From Manduca sexta (taxonomy: Eukaryota > Arthropoda > Insecta > Lepidoptera > Sphingidae): 64,000 nt of DNA. The notes beneath the pieces are model-generated. The model was not told where the DNA came from, did no database searches, and saw nothing but the letters and a program-made list of their open reading frames with translations. Location of the stretch: positions 5,022,001-5,086,000 of the forward strand of contig NC_051130.1 in the NCBI RefSeq assembly GCF_014839805.1. The letters run 5' to 3'. Each line of letters begins with the position of its first letter. The first letter of the stretch is position 1. The position numbers and the translations under genes are program-made. Shown here piece by piece: positions 22,686-34,132 of the stretch.

Positions 22686-22913
22686 GAATCCCTATTTCCC
22701 TTGGTCACGCCATCACGCGTGAACGGCAGGACTGATTTCACATTTTTTTTGTTGTTGTGTTTGTTATTGCCAGGAGAAGGAACTTATGAAAGAAAAAATT
22801 AAGGAAGTTGAACGGAACGTTAGAAAATTTAAGAAAAGTTAATTTCAGCGATTGACAGAATGCGCGCTGCAAATTCATAGTTAAGACGGGACAACGTTTG
22901 TCGGGTCAACTAG
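22686..22913 (+). mobile_element. Helitron-like non-autonomous element
   Basis: Begins TGAATCCCTATTTCCCTTGG just after a (TA)n run, contains GTGAACGGCAGGACTGATTT and a purine-rich GAAAGAAAAAATTAAGGAAG body, and ends GACGGGACAACGTTTGTCGG then GTCAACTAG followed by T. The GACAACGTTTGTC hairpin lies about ten bases before CTAG at 22910-22913, as in Helitrons. No Rep/helicase coding is present. Confidence 0.7.
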
Positions 22914-23004
22914 TTATTAATAAAATATCCTCATAAGTCCATCGAAAAGAATATTCTCGGACATTCCCGGAGTAATGTATTCAAGACAAAGTTGGTGCTT
23001 TCCA

Positions 23005-23396
23005 TTTTTTTGTTATATGGCACGGCAAAGTGACCCCACTGCATCTGATGGTAAGTGGAGTGAGATCCAATAGAATGTAGACCAAGAGATGATTATCCTT
23101 AGTCAGTCGACTGACACAATCATCGCGGCCTGTTAGAACTGGATATGCATAGGCTGATAATGAACGCGACACACGTGGGCCACTATGACGGTTTTACAAC
23201 TTATGTATTTAACCGGCGAGGGGGAGAGGCCTTGCAAATACTGCGAAAGACCTCTCTTCCTCAAAAGCTGACACACACAGTAACAAATTCAACAGCACTC
23301 TTTCTAACAACACAGTATTATTCAAGAACAAAAAAACACCTTTTGTACAGTGGTCGCTATTCGGACGAATATAAAATATATCCTGCACCGACAAAA
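23005..23396 (-). mobile_element. Retroelement tail, family D, with an internal insertion
   Basis: Poly(T) followed by GGCACGGCAAAGTGACCCCA, GATCCAATAGAATGTAGACC, CGGCCTGTTAGAACTGG, ACACGTGGGCCACTATGACG, and at the far end GGTCGCTATTCGG and AAAATATATCCTGCACC. In sister copies (25957-26214, 48999-49200) the last two blocks follow directly after a short spacer. Here about 125 extra bases (about 23216-23344) separate them. Confidence 0.7.
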
Positions 23397-23600
23397 TAGC
23401 TAATATGACTGCTTCATTTACGAATCATACCTATAATATTCCAAAGAACATTTGAAGAAACTGTACGTTAAGCCATAGTATAAAGGAAGAAACAGATGTC
23501 AACACCGCACATAAGAGCGTTCTCTTTCATGTCCATTAGCCATTAGAAATAAAGCATATAGAGAACATTTATTATTAAGTTCGATTCCCTCACATCAGGG

Positions 23601-23951
23601 GTCCATGGTAGGTGATTACGGATTACTCCGACAGCGTTAAAAGATTCCCGGCTTACGGACTTCGCTGTAGCCTCTTAGTGAACTTTCCTTTTGGTATTAA
23701 AATGTCAGATCTGACGGCTATGAGAATTGTGCAAAAGTATTATTATAATGATTCACAAATATATTACACATTATTACGTACAACTAGCGACGATATCGGA
23801 CTACGAATGAATAGCAAAACATATATCCCAACATTGTTTTTATGCATATTCAATTATTGAAAACAGTATGAAAATCCGTTGAGTAGATTTTGAGTTTATC
23901 ACGTTCCGACAGACAGACAGACGTGGCGGAGGACTTTGTTTATAATTATAA
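23601..23951 (+). mobile_element. Retroelement tail ending GACAGACAGACAGACGTGGC
   Basis: Contains ACGGACTTCGCTGTAGCC, ATGTCAGATCTGACGGCTAT, AAAATCCGTTGAGTAGATTT and GTTCCGACAGACAGACAGAC followed by a TTTATAATTATA end. This organisation is typical of widespread lepidopteran retroelement tails. The 82-codon plus frame here is part of the element. Confidence 0.55.
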
Positions 23952-24229
23952 GGAAATATTTATAAAGTTATTTGTGTTTTTCAAAAGCTTTTCTTACCTA
24001 CGCAATTTCGTAAATTTAGAGTATTTTTTAGATTATGATTGATCTCGTTTACAGAAGTCGTTCCGCGATTTAGTCCTGAGAAACTAGATATGTTAAAGGC
24101 GGACCATAAATGCATTGATAAATAAAAAAACATGTTACTTATTGTTGATATATACAGATAAGCATATTTTCTATTACATAGAATACTATCCAAGTAACAG
24201 AATAATATATGATAAATATATACAATTAT

Positions 24230-24483
24230 AAAATGTAGGGAGATATTGAAACGTTGACATTCCGGACGCCTTACACCTCAGTCCCGTGACCATGAAGGCC
24301 ATGATGCAGTCTTCGAAACGTCCGAAGAAAATAAATATATAATTAATAATTTAATTTTAATGTCTAACATTCGCGTAAACATAAGAAATCATTATAGAAA
24401 ATAAATATATAAAAACCGTGACAAAATCCGAGAACTTGCTATATTTCGATGGCTATCATCCGCGTAAACATAAGAAATCATAA
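24230..24483 (+). repeat. Family F repeat, copy 3, with a partly duplicated 3' part
   Basis: Contains CACCTCAGTCCCGTGACCAT, CAGTCTTCGAAACGTCCG and then two copies of the distal box CGCGTAAACATAAGAAATCA (about 24372 and 24461), showing a partial internal duplication. Confidence 0.75.
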
Positions 24484-25170
24484 TGTAAGTATATATTTAC
24501 ATCAACACTCTTGAAAGCAGTGGGAGACAATTATACCAGTCGTCTTTACAGGAAATAAGGAAAGATCTCGGCATAATATTATTTATTAGAGGGCAAATTC
24601 TAGTAAGAAATTATCACGGAATATTATTTGCGATTCGTTTTAATGTAAAGTTGTAGAACTAGCTTTTGCTTGCGACTCGGCTCATTTAAAAGTTGTTTAC
24701 TTGAATAAAAATATTCAAAATTAAATATACCCTCACATACACTAATTATATATTTTAAAATAATAGTATTAGATATTACTTCCTACAAACTTAGTTTCAC
24801 CTCTATAAACGTACGTAGTGTATATAAAATTAACATAATATTTAAAGTAATGTTTCACATATTTTGGCAAGTTGCAAGCAGTGCATTGATGTGACACCGA
24901 CAATATTTATATCTTAATATATAACATTGGAATTAAATACTTTTACAATTTACTTAACATAACGTCTTTGAAGGTAACTTTTGCTTGCGGTATTTATTTC
25001 TAAATATTTTCGCTTTAAGGCGTTCAGGAATAAAGCCCATTTAATGCTGGCACTGGGTTGATAAATCCTACAGTATAAAATGTTAATACCTGTATTTTTT
25101 GGGAGCGGAAATCACTTATCAATACCTGATGATAATACCACCTTATTCATTGAAATAAAACTATTTTAGA

Positions 25171-25300
25171 GACACGTGATAACCACGTAGGCTGCAAAGT
25201 CTTCGAAACGTCAGGAAAAATTATAATATAGAAAACCGCAATAAAATCCATAAAGATAATTTTATTTCAATATCTAACATTTGCGTAAACATAAGATGAT
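25171..25300 (+). repeat. Family F repeat, copy 4
   Basis: AACCACGTAGGCTGCAAAGT, CTTCGAAACGTCAGG, AAAACCGCAATAAAATCC, TTTGCGTAAACATAAG: the same block order as the other copies. Confidence 0.75.
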
Positions 25301-25552
25301 TATCACCCTATTCGAATAGTTTATAAAGAAGAGTATCCTTTAAAACATAATTATACAGTGCACGAAATATCTAAGAAAATTGCAATTGTCTACAGAATAC
25401 AAAAACCATTGAATCTCAGTCAGTCTCAGTTTAAAATCCCAATTAACATTCTAAGATATTCCTTAGTTGAAATTTGAGCATATAAAGCGTAATTTTAGCT
25501 CGACACTGCTCTGGCCTGTCCGGCCGGCTCTAATTAGACGGAGCCACTCCAC

Positions 25553-25566
25553 GCGAGGGCCCTCGC
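25553..25566. repeat. 14-bp perfect palindrome in a GC-rich patch
   Basis: GCGAGGGCCCTCGC, inside a patch of about 100 bp (25500-25600) that is much more GC-rich than its flanks and also holds GTCCGGCCGGCTC. Confidence 0.7.
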
Positions 25567-25616
25567 CGAAGGCAACTCGGTTTCTTTGCGACAGACTTGG
25601 CGCATCACAACTTCAT

Positions 25617-25862
25617 CTATGCAACTAAATACGTATATAATGGAGAGTTATGTCTTTTATTTTTGCAGTTGTAGTTTTGTAGACCGTAAACTGGTGTTTT
25701 GGTTTGGTACCACTCTGTAATATATTGTGACTTTTGTTGCGATTGCGGCTGCGTATATTGGCTGTGAACTGAGTATGGGTTTGTCCCAAGTTGGATACTT
25801 TGTGTGGAATTTTTGGCTAGGATTTTATCCACTTGACCGTATCGGATGTAGACAAATGACAT
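25617..25862 (-). CDS. Possible exon: Gln/Tyr/Ser-rich open frame, unrecognised
   Basis: An 81-codon frame with an ATG start. Residues 27-60 are rich in Q, Y, S, T and P (for example NPYSVHSQYTQPQSQQKSQ), unlike the K/N/I/F-rich chance frames elsewhere in the window. It ends at a stop near the GC-rich patch at 25500-25600. No catalytic motif, membrane segment or signal peptide is visible and I do not recognise a family. It could be an exon of a low-complexity protein, a captured fragment, or chance. No convincing splice sites were found to link it to another exon. Confidence 0.25.
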   Translation of the reverse strand: MSFVYIRYGQVDKILAKNSTQSIQLGTNPYSVHSQYTQPQSQQKSQYITEWYQTKTPVYGLQNYNCKNKRHNSPLYTYLVA

Positions 25863-25956
25863 GAGACAAGCGACCCGTCCTTAACAAAATTCTTTTGGAA
25901 AATTTATTGTTAATTTTAGGATTATTTAAATGATATATTGGAAATTTCAGGCACTT

Positions 25957-26214
25957 GTTTTTTTTTTTATTTTATATAGAACGCACGGCAAAATGATCCC
26001 ATGGCACTTGATGGTAAGTGTAGCGGGGTCCAATAGGATGTCGATTGACGACATATGATTACCCCTTGGCAGTCGATACATGCCGGCCTGTTTGAACTGG
26101 ATATACACAGGCGATCTCGGATCGCGACACACTTACATGGGCCTATGGTGTGTTTTAACATCTTGTGTATGGTGGTCGCTATCCGGGCGGATATAAGAAA
26201 TATCTTACCACCAA
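25957..26214 (-). mobile_element. Retroelement tail, family D
   Basis: Poly(T) (A-tail on minus), then ACGCACGGCAAAATGATCCC, GGTCCAATAGGATGTCGATT, GATTACCCCTTGGCAGTCGA, GCCGGCCTGTTTGAACTGG, GGTCGCTATCCGGGCGGATA and CTTACCACCAACG. The cleanest uninterrupted copy of this family in the window. Confidence 0.75.
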
Positions 26215-26674
26215 CGTAACATTATGATTTTAATTTATTGCTATGTATTGGTGTACATTCATTTCATAATCAATAAAAAACACTATTATATTGTTATTCA
26301 CTACAATCCTAATACAAAATTAAACCATCCCAACGGTAATTCTCGTAATTTTTACCAGTAAATATCCATTATTATCAAAATAAAATACACAACTCTATTA
26401 ATAATTAAATTACCAGCTCACGTTTGCCTATCAAAGTTTAAGCCAATAAGAAAACGCAAGCCTGAGAGAAAATTTCGTTAAAATAATCTCATTTTAATTC
26501 GTCGCTTAGGGCGTCATTTCATTACTTATTCACCGGTGCCGGAAAGCCGCCTCACCTTGTTACTTATAGATAACATAGATGTAACATACCTACTTTCAAC
26601 TTTGACTGTATGTACATAAAGGAGAGAACGGTTTGAAGTTGCTTGAGTTATATCTGATTATAGAAGTGAAAATT
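26215..26674. other. AT-rich non-genic stretch
   Basis: Nothing recognised. Confidence 0.5.
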
Positions 26675-26928
26675 ATACATACATCACGCATTTATCCCCG
26701 AAGGGGTGTGCAGAGGCGCAACCACGGCACTCACTTTTTGCCAAGTGTGTTACTTCCCATGATTTGATAGGGGGCGAGCCTATCGTTATATCCGGCACTA
26801 ATTCCAGACACCGGGCTGATACTAAGCAGAAAAACCCAAGTATCACTCTGCCCGACCTAGGATTTGAAGCCAAGACCTCAGAGCGCTGCCACATCGCACA
26901 TGAAATACAACTACGCCACCGAGGCAGT
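26675..26928 (-). mobile_element. tRNA-type SINE family A
   Basis: Reverse copy: ACATCACGCATTTATCCCCG, TGTGCAGAGGCGCAACCACG, GATAGGGGGCGAGCCTATCG, CGACCTAGGATTTGAAGCC (degraded B box), and ends CTACGCCACCGAGGCAGT. Full length but with a mutated B box, so probably not transcribed. Confidence 0.88.
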
Positions 26929-28529
26929 TAAGATTAACCCTAATAATAAGGGTTAATTGGTGCTTACCTATGATTAGTTAAAATACTTTTCTCCTCATAT
27001 TCGACGGAAAACAAGACAAAGAAATAAAACAAATATTAGAATTAAATAAATCACTACGTGAAACATCAAACATATTTATATCTATAGTTTAACATTAATA
27101 TTCCAAGTTTTTATAGCTTTAAAACTATCGCCTTTAGAAACAATAGAGAACATTTGGAAATATATTTTTAACTGTACATAATAATATTTTAATAACATAC
27201 CTAAAGTAAAATGTGTTAGCTTCACATTATTAATATTTCTAACACCTAAACACCGCGATAAAGGTACTTAGAGATACGTTTTGTAATATTATAAAATGAA
27301 GTACCTAGGGTGTCGCATAGTCAACTCTTGCGACACAAAATGGCGGCAACGAGCTGACACGAGCTTATTTTCTTATAATTTATTCATTTAAATATATTAC
27401 ACAATATGTCAATTACTATAAGGCAATAGAGACTATTTTATACAATAAATTTATAATAAAATAATATTCAATTTGTTAATGAATGCTGCAATTTGACGAC
27501 TAATCAATTGAATGGCCGCCATTTTTTGCTACAATAGTTAATAGAACGTTTGCACGGAGCCTAATATTAACATGTGTAAGGCGACTTATAGATCTCTCGT
27601 AAAGCCCAGACTGAGCTCAACAATGTTACCTACCATGTGTTAATCCTTGGAATGGTTATTCATAAGGCAAATCTAAATCTATGTATTGTTAAAGCGATCG
27701 GTAACTCAATGTGTGATAAAAACTCGATTAGTATATTGATTATACTCTCTATGTTCAGTAATTTGCAGTAGTGAAAGAGAACTGAGAAAAAAGATTTTTG
27801 TCCCATTTAATTATATTACTTTTTGCTCACGATTCCATCTGCGATAAAGGCCTGAAAATAATATTCTCATTATTCACTATTACGCGATAAAAAATGGCTA
27901 AATAATATTAATCTAGAAATAAGTTTAAAAGGAGTAATTAATGGTTATTTTACACAAATTAATTTGGTAGTGTGTTTTTATTTCTAACAAACATATTGTA
28001 TACATATTTATAAACTTTAATGCTTATAATATTAATAAACTACTATACTGATTCAATTTCTGTAAAATAAAGAATCTTAGAACCTCCATTTTGGATTATA
28101 ATAAATCCTTTTTCATCCCGAATTTACCTACAAAATATTTCGTCCTAAATAAACCTAAATCCTCCGTAAAGCCCGAAACGAATTTATTTTTCTAATGCGA
28201 TGATTCGGAAGATATCATAACAAAGGGAAACCCTTTCTTTGCTTCGGGTAAACGTCATCAATTTAGTAGAGTCGAGGAAACAATGGACGTAAAAAAGCGT
28301 CCGTCTAGCTAAGATGATGATTGACGATGAGGGGAGATGGGGAAAGGCGAACTACGTAGCATATCGATAATTTTTACCAATGTTGCCATGTGTAATTGTA
28401 CGAATCAAGCTATATTCGATGTCAATATTTTTACGTGTAATACAAGTATTGCAATGCTTAAAAAGAGGCGTCAAAATCTGTAATTGTATTGTTTAAGTTG
28501 GTGCCCTTATAAACAATTTAACTTTTTAC
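26929..28529. other. AT-rich non-genic stretch
   Basis: No gene or named repeat recognised. Short GC-richer words (AAATGGCGGCAACGAGCTG near 27340, TGGCCGCCATTTTTTGC near 27513) are isolated. Confidence 0.45.
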
Positions 28530-28539
28530 GTATACATAT

Positions 28540-29007
28540 GATGATGATGATGATGTCCTCCACGACGTATCCGTCGACGGCGACATCTGGCTATATTTTG
28601 GAGTGTGCTCGAATGTGGCTAGCGAACCCAAATTTAGTTGCAAAAATGCGCTTGCACTTCAAACAACATAGTTGGCCCAATGCATTGTACGTGTAGTTAT
28701 AAGTTCGCTTCGGTTGGGTCTTTTTTAATTGGCGTTTGGCATCCAGACTCTCAAGACGCAGTGATTCGAAATTGCGTATACCATCAGCAACACATCTGCG
28801 CCACCGAGGACGCTTTTGCGAGATTTGTTCCCAGTTGTCACTAGGGATGTTGCAGGCTGCTAGGTTCCTTTTGAGGACATCTTTAAAGCGGAGGTATTGT
28901 CCGCCAGATTTGCGTTTGCCTGTTTGTAATTCTGCATAGAAAATAGATTTAGGCATGCGATTTTCTTCCATGCGTACCAAATGTCCACACCATCGTATGG
29001 TACGATG
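28540..29007 (-). mobile_element. 5'-truncated LINE 3' fragment with target-site duplication
   Basis: A non-LTR retrotransposon end, flanked by a 10-bp direct repeat GTATACATAT at 28530-28539 and 29008-29017. On the minus strand it runs from inside ORF2, through the stop codon, and finishes in a CAT trinucleotide repeat (plus strand ATGATGATGATGATGATG). Truncated 5' end, simple-repeat tail and TSD are the hallmarks of target-primed reverse transcription. At its 5' edge there is a short inverted repeat, CCATCGTATGGTACGATGG. Confidence 0.85.
28591..29007 (-). pseudogene. C-terminus of a non-LTR retrotransposon ORF2
   Basis: The frame extends from 29022, but its first few residues come from flanking DNA. 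The element-derived part reads RWCGHLVRMEENRMPKSIFY, then a KRKSGGQYLRFKD block, a WEQISQKRPRWRR block, and ends with CLKCKRIFATKFGFASHIRA, a C-x2-C ... H-x3-H zinc-finger-like tail. The order (RW.GH..RM..., PK..FY.EL..GKR..GGQ..R.KD, then W...A.DR..WR) is characteristic of the region following the reverse transcriptase domain in a common insect non-LTR group. The reverse transcriptase and endonuclease are missing by 5' truncation. The remaining frame is intact, which implies a fairly recent insertion. Confidence 0.8.
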
Positions 29008-29744
29008 GTATACATATATCAAGCTTGGGAGGACAGCTTAGCTGAACTGTACTAGATGTTTACTTTACGCTATTTAAATACAGTGGGTAAATATATTTTC
29101 AATGAAAGTAAAAATCAACATAAATAATAATAAATAAAACAGGTTGAAATGAACATGACACAGCAGATTGCATAGCACATTATTCACAAATTGCAGGCCA
29201 TATCTAATCAATACAAGTACTCCATGTATCAACAAAGATTATAATATTGATTGGTACCTTCGTAGTTCGTCCTTTCATTCAGTTCAAGGTCCCACTCCCC
29301 ACATGTTATATTTCACGAACGTTATGCCATTATAAACACCCAGCTGTTGGTAAACATGCAGTTCTGTGCATAGAGTTTCAAAACTTATTAATTTAATAAA
29401 GAGTATGAAAGTGATATTAACTCGCCAAAGTTTGTACGCTGTACGATATTTCGTGCTAAAATGGCGTTTGTTATTAAATTCCAAACTTAAATTTAGAAGT
29501 CTGTAAAAAATGTGGGTACACGGATAATATTACCTTTTTTTATTCATTTTTAAACTCTAGTCACGCTTATGATGATTAAAATAACTTCATAATTTATGAT
29601 ACGTCCAGTTTGATGTATGAACCATGAATAACATGTAAAACAATGATAATTTTAAAAAAAAAATCTTTACGCCTGTTTCACAAGCTTGATGTAAAATGAT
29701 TTTGCTGTTATCGTATTAAACACCTATGTTAGTAAGATAGTACT

Positions 29745-30070
29745 CATTTTTAACCGACTTCAAAATAAAGAGGTTATCAATTCGACATGTATTTTTTTTT
29801 TAGTTTGTTATGTTCTCATTTATTTGGGAAAATAGATTAAGAGTCTGACTATCGTATTGGGTTGGCTTATACGAATGTGACGAATAGCTGACGTTACTCA
29901 GAAGTTATCAAACATGTCTTTAACGTATTAAAATTATAAGAAGCTGTTAGGTTACGAATAAAGTTTTCTTTTTAACCGACTTCAAAAAATGGAGGAGGTT
30001 ATCAAATTGACGTGTTATCTGTTCTTAAATAAAATATACGGTTTTTAAAACGCTTTTTAACCGACTTTTT
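29745..30070 (+). repeat. 'AACCGACTTCAAAA' repeat cluster
   Basis: TTTAACCGACTTCAAAATAA with GAGGTTATCAATTCGAC at about 29752, TTTTAACCGACTTCAAAAAA with GGAGGAGGTTATCAAATTGA at about 29972, and a truncated TTTTTAACCGACTTTTTG at about 30056. This is a widely dispersed lepidopteran repeat. Three copies within 320 bp suggest local duplication or repeated insertion. Confidence 0.7.
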
Positions 30071-30327
30071 GACTACCTTGGTGGTGTAGTTGTTTTACGG
30101 TATGACTGCTGTGCCGAGATCCTGGGTTCGATCCCCGCGTCAGACAAGGTCATATTGAGTTTTTATTCTGAGTATCAACGCGGAATATGAAAGTAGTGCC
30201 TTATATAACGATAGACATAGACTCGCCCTCCATCACATCTTGGGGTGGAATACACACGGCAGACTATGGGTACACCAGTTGCGCTTCTGTCTACCCCTTC
30301 GGTGATTAAAGGCGAGCGTGTGTGGAC
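30071..30327 (+). mobile_element. tRNA-type SINE family A, diverged
   Basis: GACTACCTTGGTGGTGTAGT, GGGTTCGATCCCCGCG (B box), ACTCGCCCTCCATCACATCT, GTTGCGCTTCTGTCTACCCC. It starts within the third 'AACCGACTT' repeat, which it may have truncated. Confidence 0.85.
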
Positions 30328-30783
30328 ATTTTAAACGATTCATAAATAAGAAAATGTATACAAACTCAGGTCAAGTTTATTTCACGCCATTTTATACCTA
30401 CCTACATTGAATTAAAAAACGTCTCATGCAGTGACTCCGTGTTTATGACGGCGGAGACAATGCTGTTATTTTATTTTATTACAGAGATTTATAAGGTAGA
30501 TGTAAATAAACGGAACACTTTAAATGTTGTTGTCATATTACTTGAATAACATTATCATTATTGAATTTTATAATTTATTGTCTAGGTAGTATAGATGCAA
30601 TTGCAAAAACAAAATTTAATGATAGGTTGCTAATCCTTTTTAAGATTTTTTTCTAACTGCAAATTTTTGCTTTACACCCCTTATTGTATGAGTTTATTTA
30701 TAAGATGTGATCATAAATGATCAGTCGGAATTTTCGTTTATATGTAAATGATAAAGCTATGACGAGTTAAGAATCTCACAAAT

Positions 30784-31024
30784 TCTACTAATATTATGAA
30801 TGCGAAAGTTTGTGAGGATGGATATGACTGTTCTTTTTTCATGAAAAAGCTTCTGAACAGATTTGGATGAAACTTTGCAGTAATATTGGTTATACATCAG
30901 AATAACACAAAGGCTACAGTTTACAATTATTTTATATAATTTGGTCATAATATAATCAAAAAAGTCGAAAAAAAAATATCCTGGAAAACTCCTTCACGCG
31001 GGCGAAGCCGCGAACAAAAGCTAG
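30784..31024 (+). mobile_element. Helitron (Lep1-like, non-autonomous), complete
   Basis: Starts TCTACTAATATTATGAATGC and ends ACGCGGGCGAAGCCGCG then AACAAAAGCTAG followed by T. The CGCGG/CCGCG hairpin sits about ten bases before CTAG, the classic Helitron 3' end. Internal landmarks are GAAAGTTTGTGAGGATGG and ACAGATTTGGATGAAACTTT. About 241 bp, no coding capacity. It resembles the Lep1 type described from moths. Confidence 0.82.
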
Positions 31025-33159
31025 TTCTACATAAAATTATGGACACACAACGAAGTACGTAACTAACAGTATGTAGATCACACGTCAGATTGACGTTCAT
31101 CAATGAATACTAAATCTCCACTAGAGAAGATTATAAAATGAATGACAATAAGTCATATAATGATAAAAGCTTGTTAAAAAAATTGAAGCTGTATGAATCG
31201 ACTAATGGACGCTAGAAAACCAAAATTACCACAAATTACCATTTTTTTTTTTATTTAATACAACGTAGTTTTGGCTTTTTTTTCTGTCAAGTATGTGTTA
31301 AGTAACGGTAGCAAATAGCATTCTTTTATAATTGAAACTAGTAGTGTATTATTTTGATAATTAATACAATTTTATTTAATTGACTCACTACTTCTGTAAA
31401 GCCACGTGAGCCCAAAGTTTCAACGAAATCATATTGAAATAATATTAAAAACTTAGTTTGTTTAAAGTTTTTGTGAACTAGGTTCAGTCAAGTAATTTTA
31501 AAACTAAAGTTATAAATATCCATAGCGAGATATTTTTACGCTTTAAGGAAGCATATAATAACATGTAACTTAATTTAAAATCTTACAGGCATAGCATTAA
31601 AGTATAAAGCTAAGAATTTACATTACGCTAAAAGCCCGAGATTCATTCACAGAAAACGATATAAAATAATTTTGTTCATTTTAACATACTCGTACCTTAA
31701 GGATCATTCTTTTGACCAACAGAGCAATCCAAAGCATATCTGGCAAAGATAGTGTCCTTCCAGAATTTCAACAATCACTGTTTCATCAAAAATTGTTTTG
31801 AATAAATCTGCGCTGTTGCCCACATCCAAATTTAGAGCGGAAATTATTTTCTACAACTCCTCTTTGAAATTCGTATTAATCTACGCCAGCAGCATGAAGA
31901 TTCGGCGCCCAAAGTGTTTTATTTTGGAAGTTTTATTGCCAAAGATAAATTAGATTTTGTAATCATTTCATACGGGACGATTGAGCTTCAGGTAGGTACC
32001 ATAATAAATCTATATTTATGTATATATTATAATAAACATAATGTTTATCCCCATTAGTATAAAAACAATAAGTTGCTATAAGTCAGCTCTACCAAAGTCA
32101 TCAGACTATGTATCATTAATACTCAAATAATATAATGTAATATTAAATTAATTAGTTACCCAATATTAAACTTTAAATTTAAAAAATCTGCGGCGTACAA
32201 AAATATAATTTATTATTATGTTAATAATGTTTCACATTTACCTATACATTTCATTTTGATTTCTGCACTATTTTTGATAAAGTAACCCTTTTTACACCAC
32301 AAAAACAGTCACAACAATTTAAAAATGTTGAAAATTGTTGACATTCATAAAAATATACAACGGAGAAAACACGTTATAGGTGACTTACTTGTAGCGCCAT
32401 CTGGTACTAAGTAGCGAATCTTTTTCAAAAACCTCGCACTACACTGAAATAAGGTATTTTATTTACGTATTTGCAATTGCTGCGTAATTTTATATAATAT
32501 GTAAAGAATCAATAAAAGTATTATTAAAAAATATAAAAATACTTTATATTTTTTATACTCATAAATAAAAAATCCCTGTAAATCCACAAAATGTGTAACA
32601 TTATTTGCCAAAATTGAACTTGAATTTGTAGCAGAATTTGTGTTTACAAACCAGTATATAATTTAATTTTAAAAATTCTGAATGATTATTTTAAATCATT
32701 TACGACAGGTTTAAAAATAAAGCATCATTTTTAGCAGGTGCCAAGGCACCCCAACATTTGGCGGCCGATTGTCTACATCGGTTACAATGAAGGCATCTTC
32801 TATTGTCCGTCAACAAAGGGCAGTTCAAGGTCAAGCTGAAGGTTGAGTGCTTCTATAGCCGATACTGATTAGCACCTGTTCATTATTTAACCTGAACTGC
32901 ATATATTTTTCCAAACGGCAAACTTCATAACCAAGTATGAACCTTGACATGATATTTTTTAACGGTGCCGCTAGATGGCAGTGTTCTGATTTTAGTCAAA
33001 GCTTAAGTTGCGCTGATATGTCATAGTAACGACCATTAACAACTTGCAACATTGACGTATATTCTACTTGCAATAGTTTGTTTTGTGCGCTATCTAAAGT
33101 CTTAAGTTGCGGACTATATTATTATTTATTGGTATATTATAGTAATATCAGTTCTGTAT
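31025..33159. other. AT-rich non-genic stretch
   Basis: No gene recognised. GCGCCATCT occurs at 32394 and a related AGATGGCAG at about 32973. GC-richer words around 32740-32830 (GCCAAGGCACCCCAACATTT) are isolated. Confidence 0.45.
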
Positions 33160-33463
33160 TATATTATACTGTTCCATTACTCGTCACGGTCCTGCTCTAC
33201 TACAGAGACGGACTAAGCCTCAGTCCACCTCGCTGGCCTAGTGCGGATAGGTAGACCTGACATACTTTCAAAATTCTTATAGAGAACTTCTCAGGTATAC
33301 AGGTTTCCTCACGATGGTTTCCTTCACCGCTAAAGTAAGCGATGATCAACAAAGAATAATTGCATAACTTTAGAAAAGTCAGAAGTGCGTGCCCTTTGGA
33401 TTTGAACCTGCGAACATTTGTCTTGGTAGTCCGTTCCACTCCAAACAAGGCTCTTACCGCTCT
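33160..33463 (-). mobile_element. tRNA-type SINE family B
   Basis: On the minus strand: head AGCGGTAAGAGCCTTG (A-box region), B box GCAGGTTCAAATCC, body GGTGAAGGAAACCATCGTG-type and GTATACCTGAGAAGTTCTC, ending GGCCAGCGAGGTGGACTGAG, TAGTAGAGCAGGACCGTG and an ATAATATAAT tail. Other copies are at 38306-38481, 43929-44160, 58760-59053 and 59855-60139. Confidence 0.82.
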
Positions 33464-34084
33464 TTATATTATATATTAGGACATAAACTAAGAACCCAAT
33501 TTATAAACGGCATAATATGCTTACTTTGAATCTATTATCTCAACATTTTGTTATTTGAAAACTTTTGTAATTGACCTACTTAAATTTGTCTGAGTTTTGT
33601 ATACGTAGGTAAAGTTTTGACATTAAAAAGTGACGTGATCGTGGGATGAGTACCGTTAATGTTTTATGAGTTGAATTCCAAGAGGGGATTGTTCGCATTA
33701 TCTTTATGTCCCTTAACCATCAATGCGTTCGGAATGCGCTTTTTAACAAGTTATTATTTTTCATTATGGAATATGTATCAGTGGCGACCCGAGGGTAACC
33801 CGAGAATTTGCGGCTTCATGTTGAGCTATTGGCGCGAAATATTTTTAATAATTTAGAATGTATAATTAGTGTTTGTGCGTTATTAATTCTTGTTGGACAC
33901 TTTTAGGTACCTATGTTCAAAATATATGATTATTTTGTAAATTTAGAGACTAGATATAATATGTTAGAAGGAAATTATTAAGTATTATGATATTTTACTG
34001 ATTTTAATTGATCGTGAACAGCGTATTATATTATGTTAACTGTAGAAAAAAATATTTCGTCGGGTTCCCTTTTCAAAATTTTTA
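33464..34084. other. AT-rich non-genic stretch
   Basis: No recognisable gene. A 65-codon plus frame (33659-33856) lacks domains. Confidence 0.45.
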
Positions 34085-34131
34085 TTTTATTTATTTATTT
34101 AGCACTTCATATACAAATGTATACAGGCGGA
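34085..34131 (-). mobile_element. LINE 3' tail fragment
   Basis: Minus strand AGTCCGCCTGTATACATTTG, TATATGAAGTGCTAAATAAA then an ATAAATAAA tail. It matches the plus-strand tail at 49938-50027 (AAGTCCGCCAGCATACATTT). It lies just downstream of the minus-strand repeat-protein frame and could supply or disturb its 3' end. Confidence 0.6.
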
Positions 34132-34132
34132 C

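Noticed and set aside
28541..28558. Independent ATG microsatellite
   Set aside because: It is the 3' tail of the LINE fragment, located exactly inside the target duplication.
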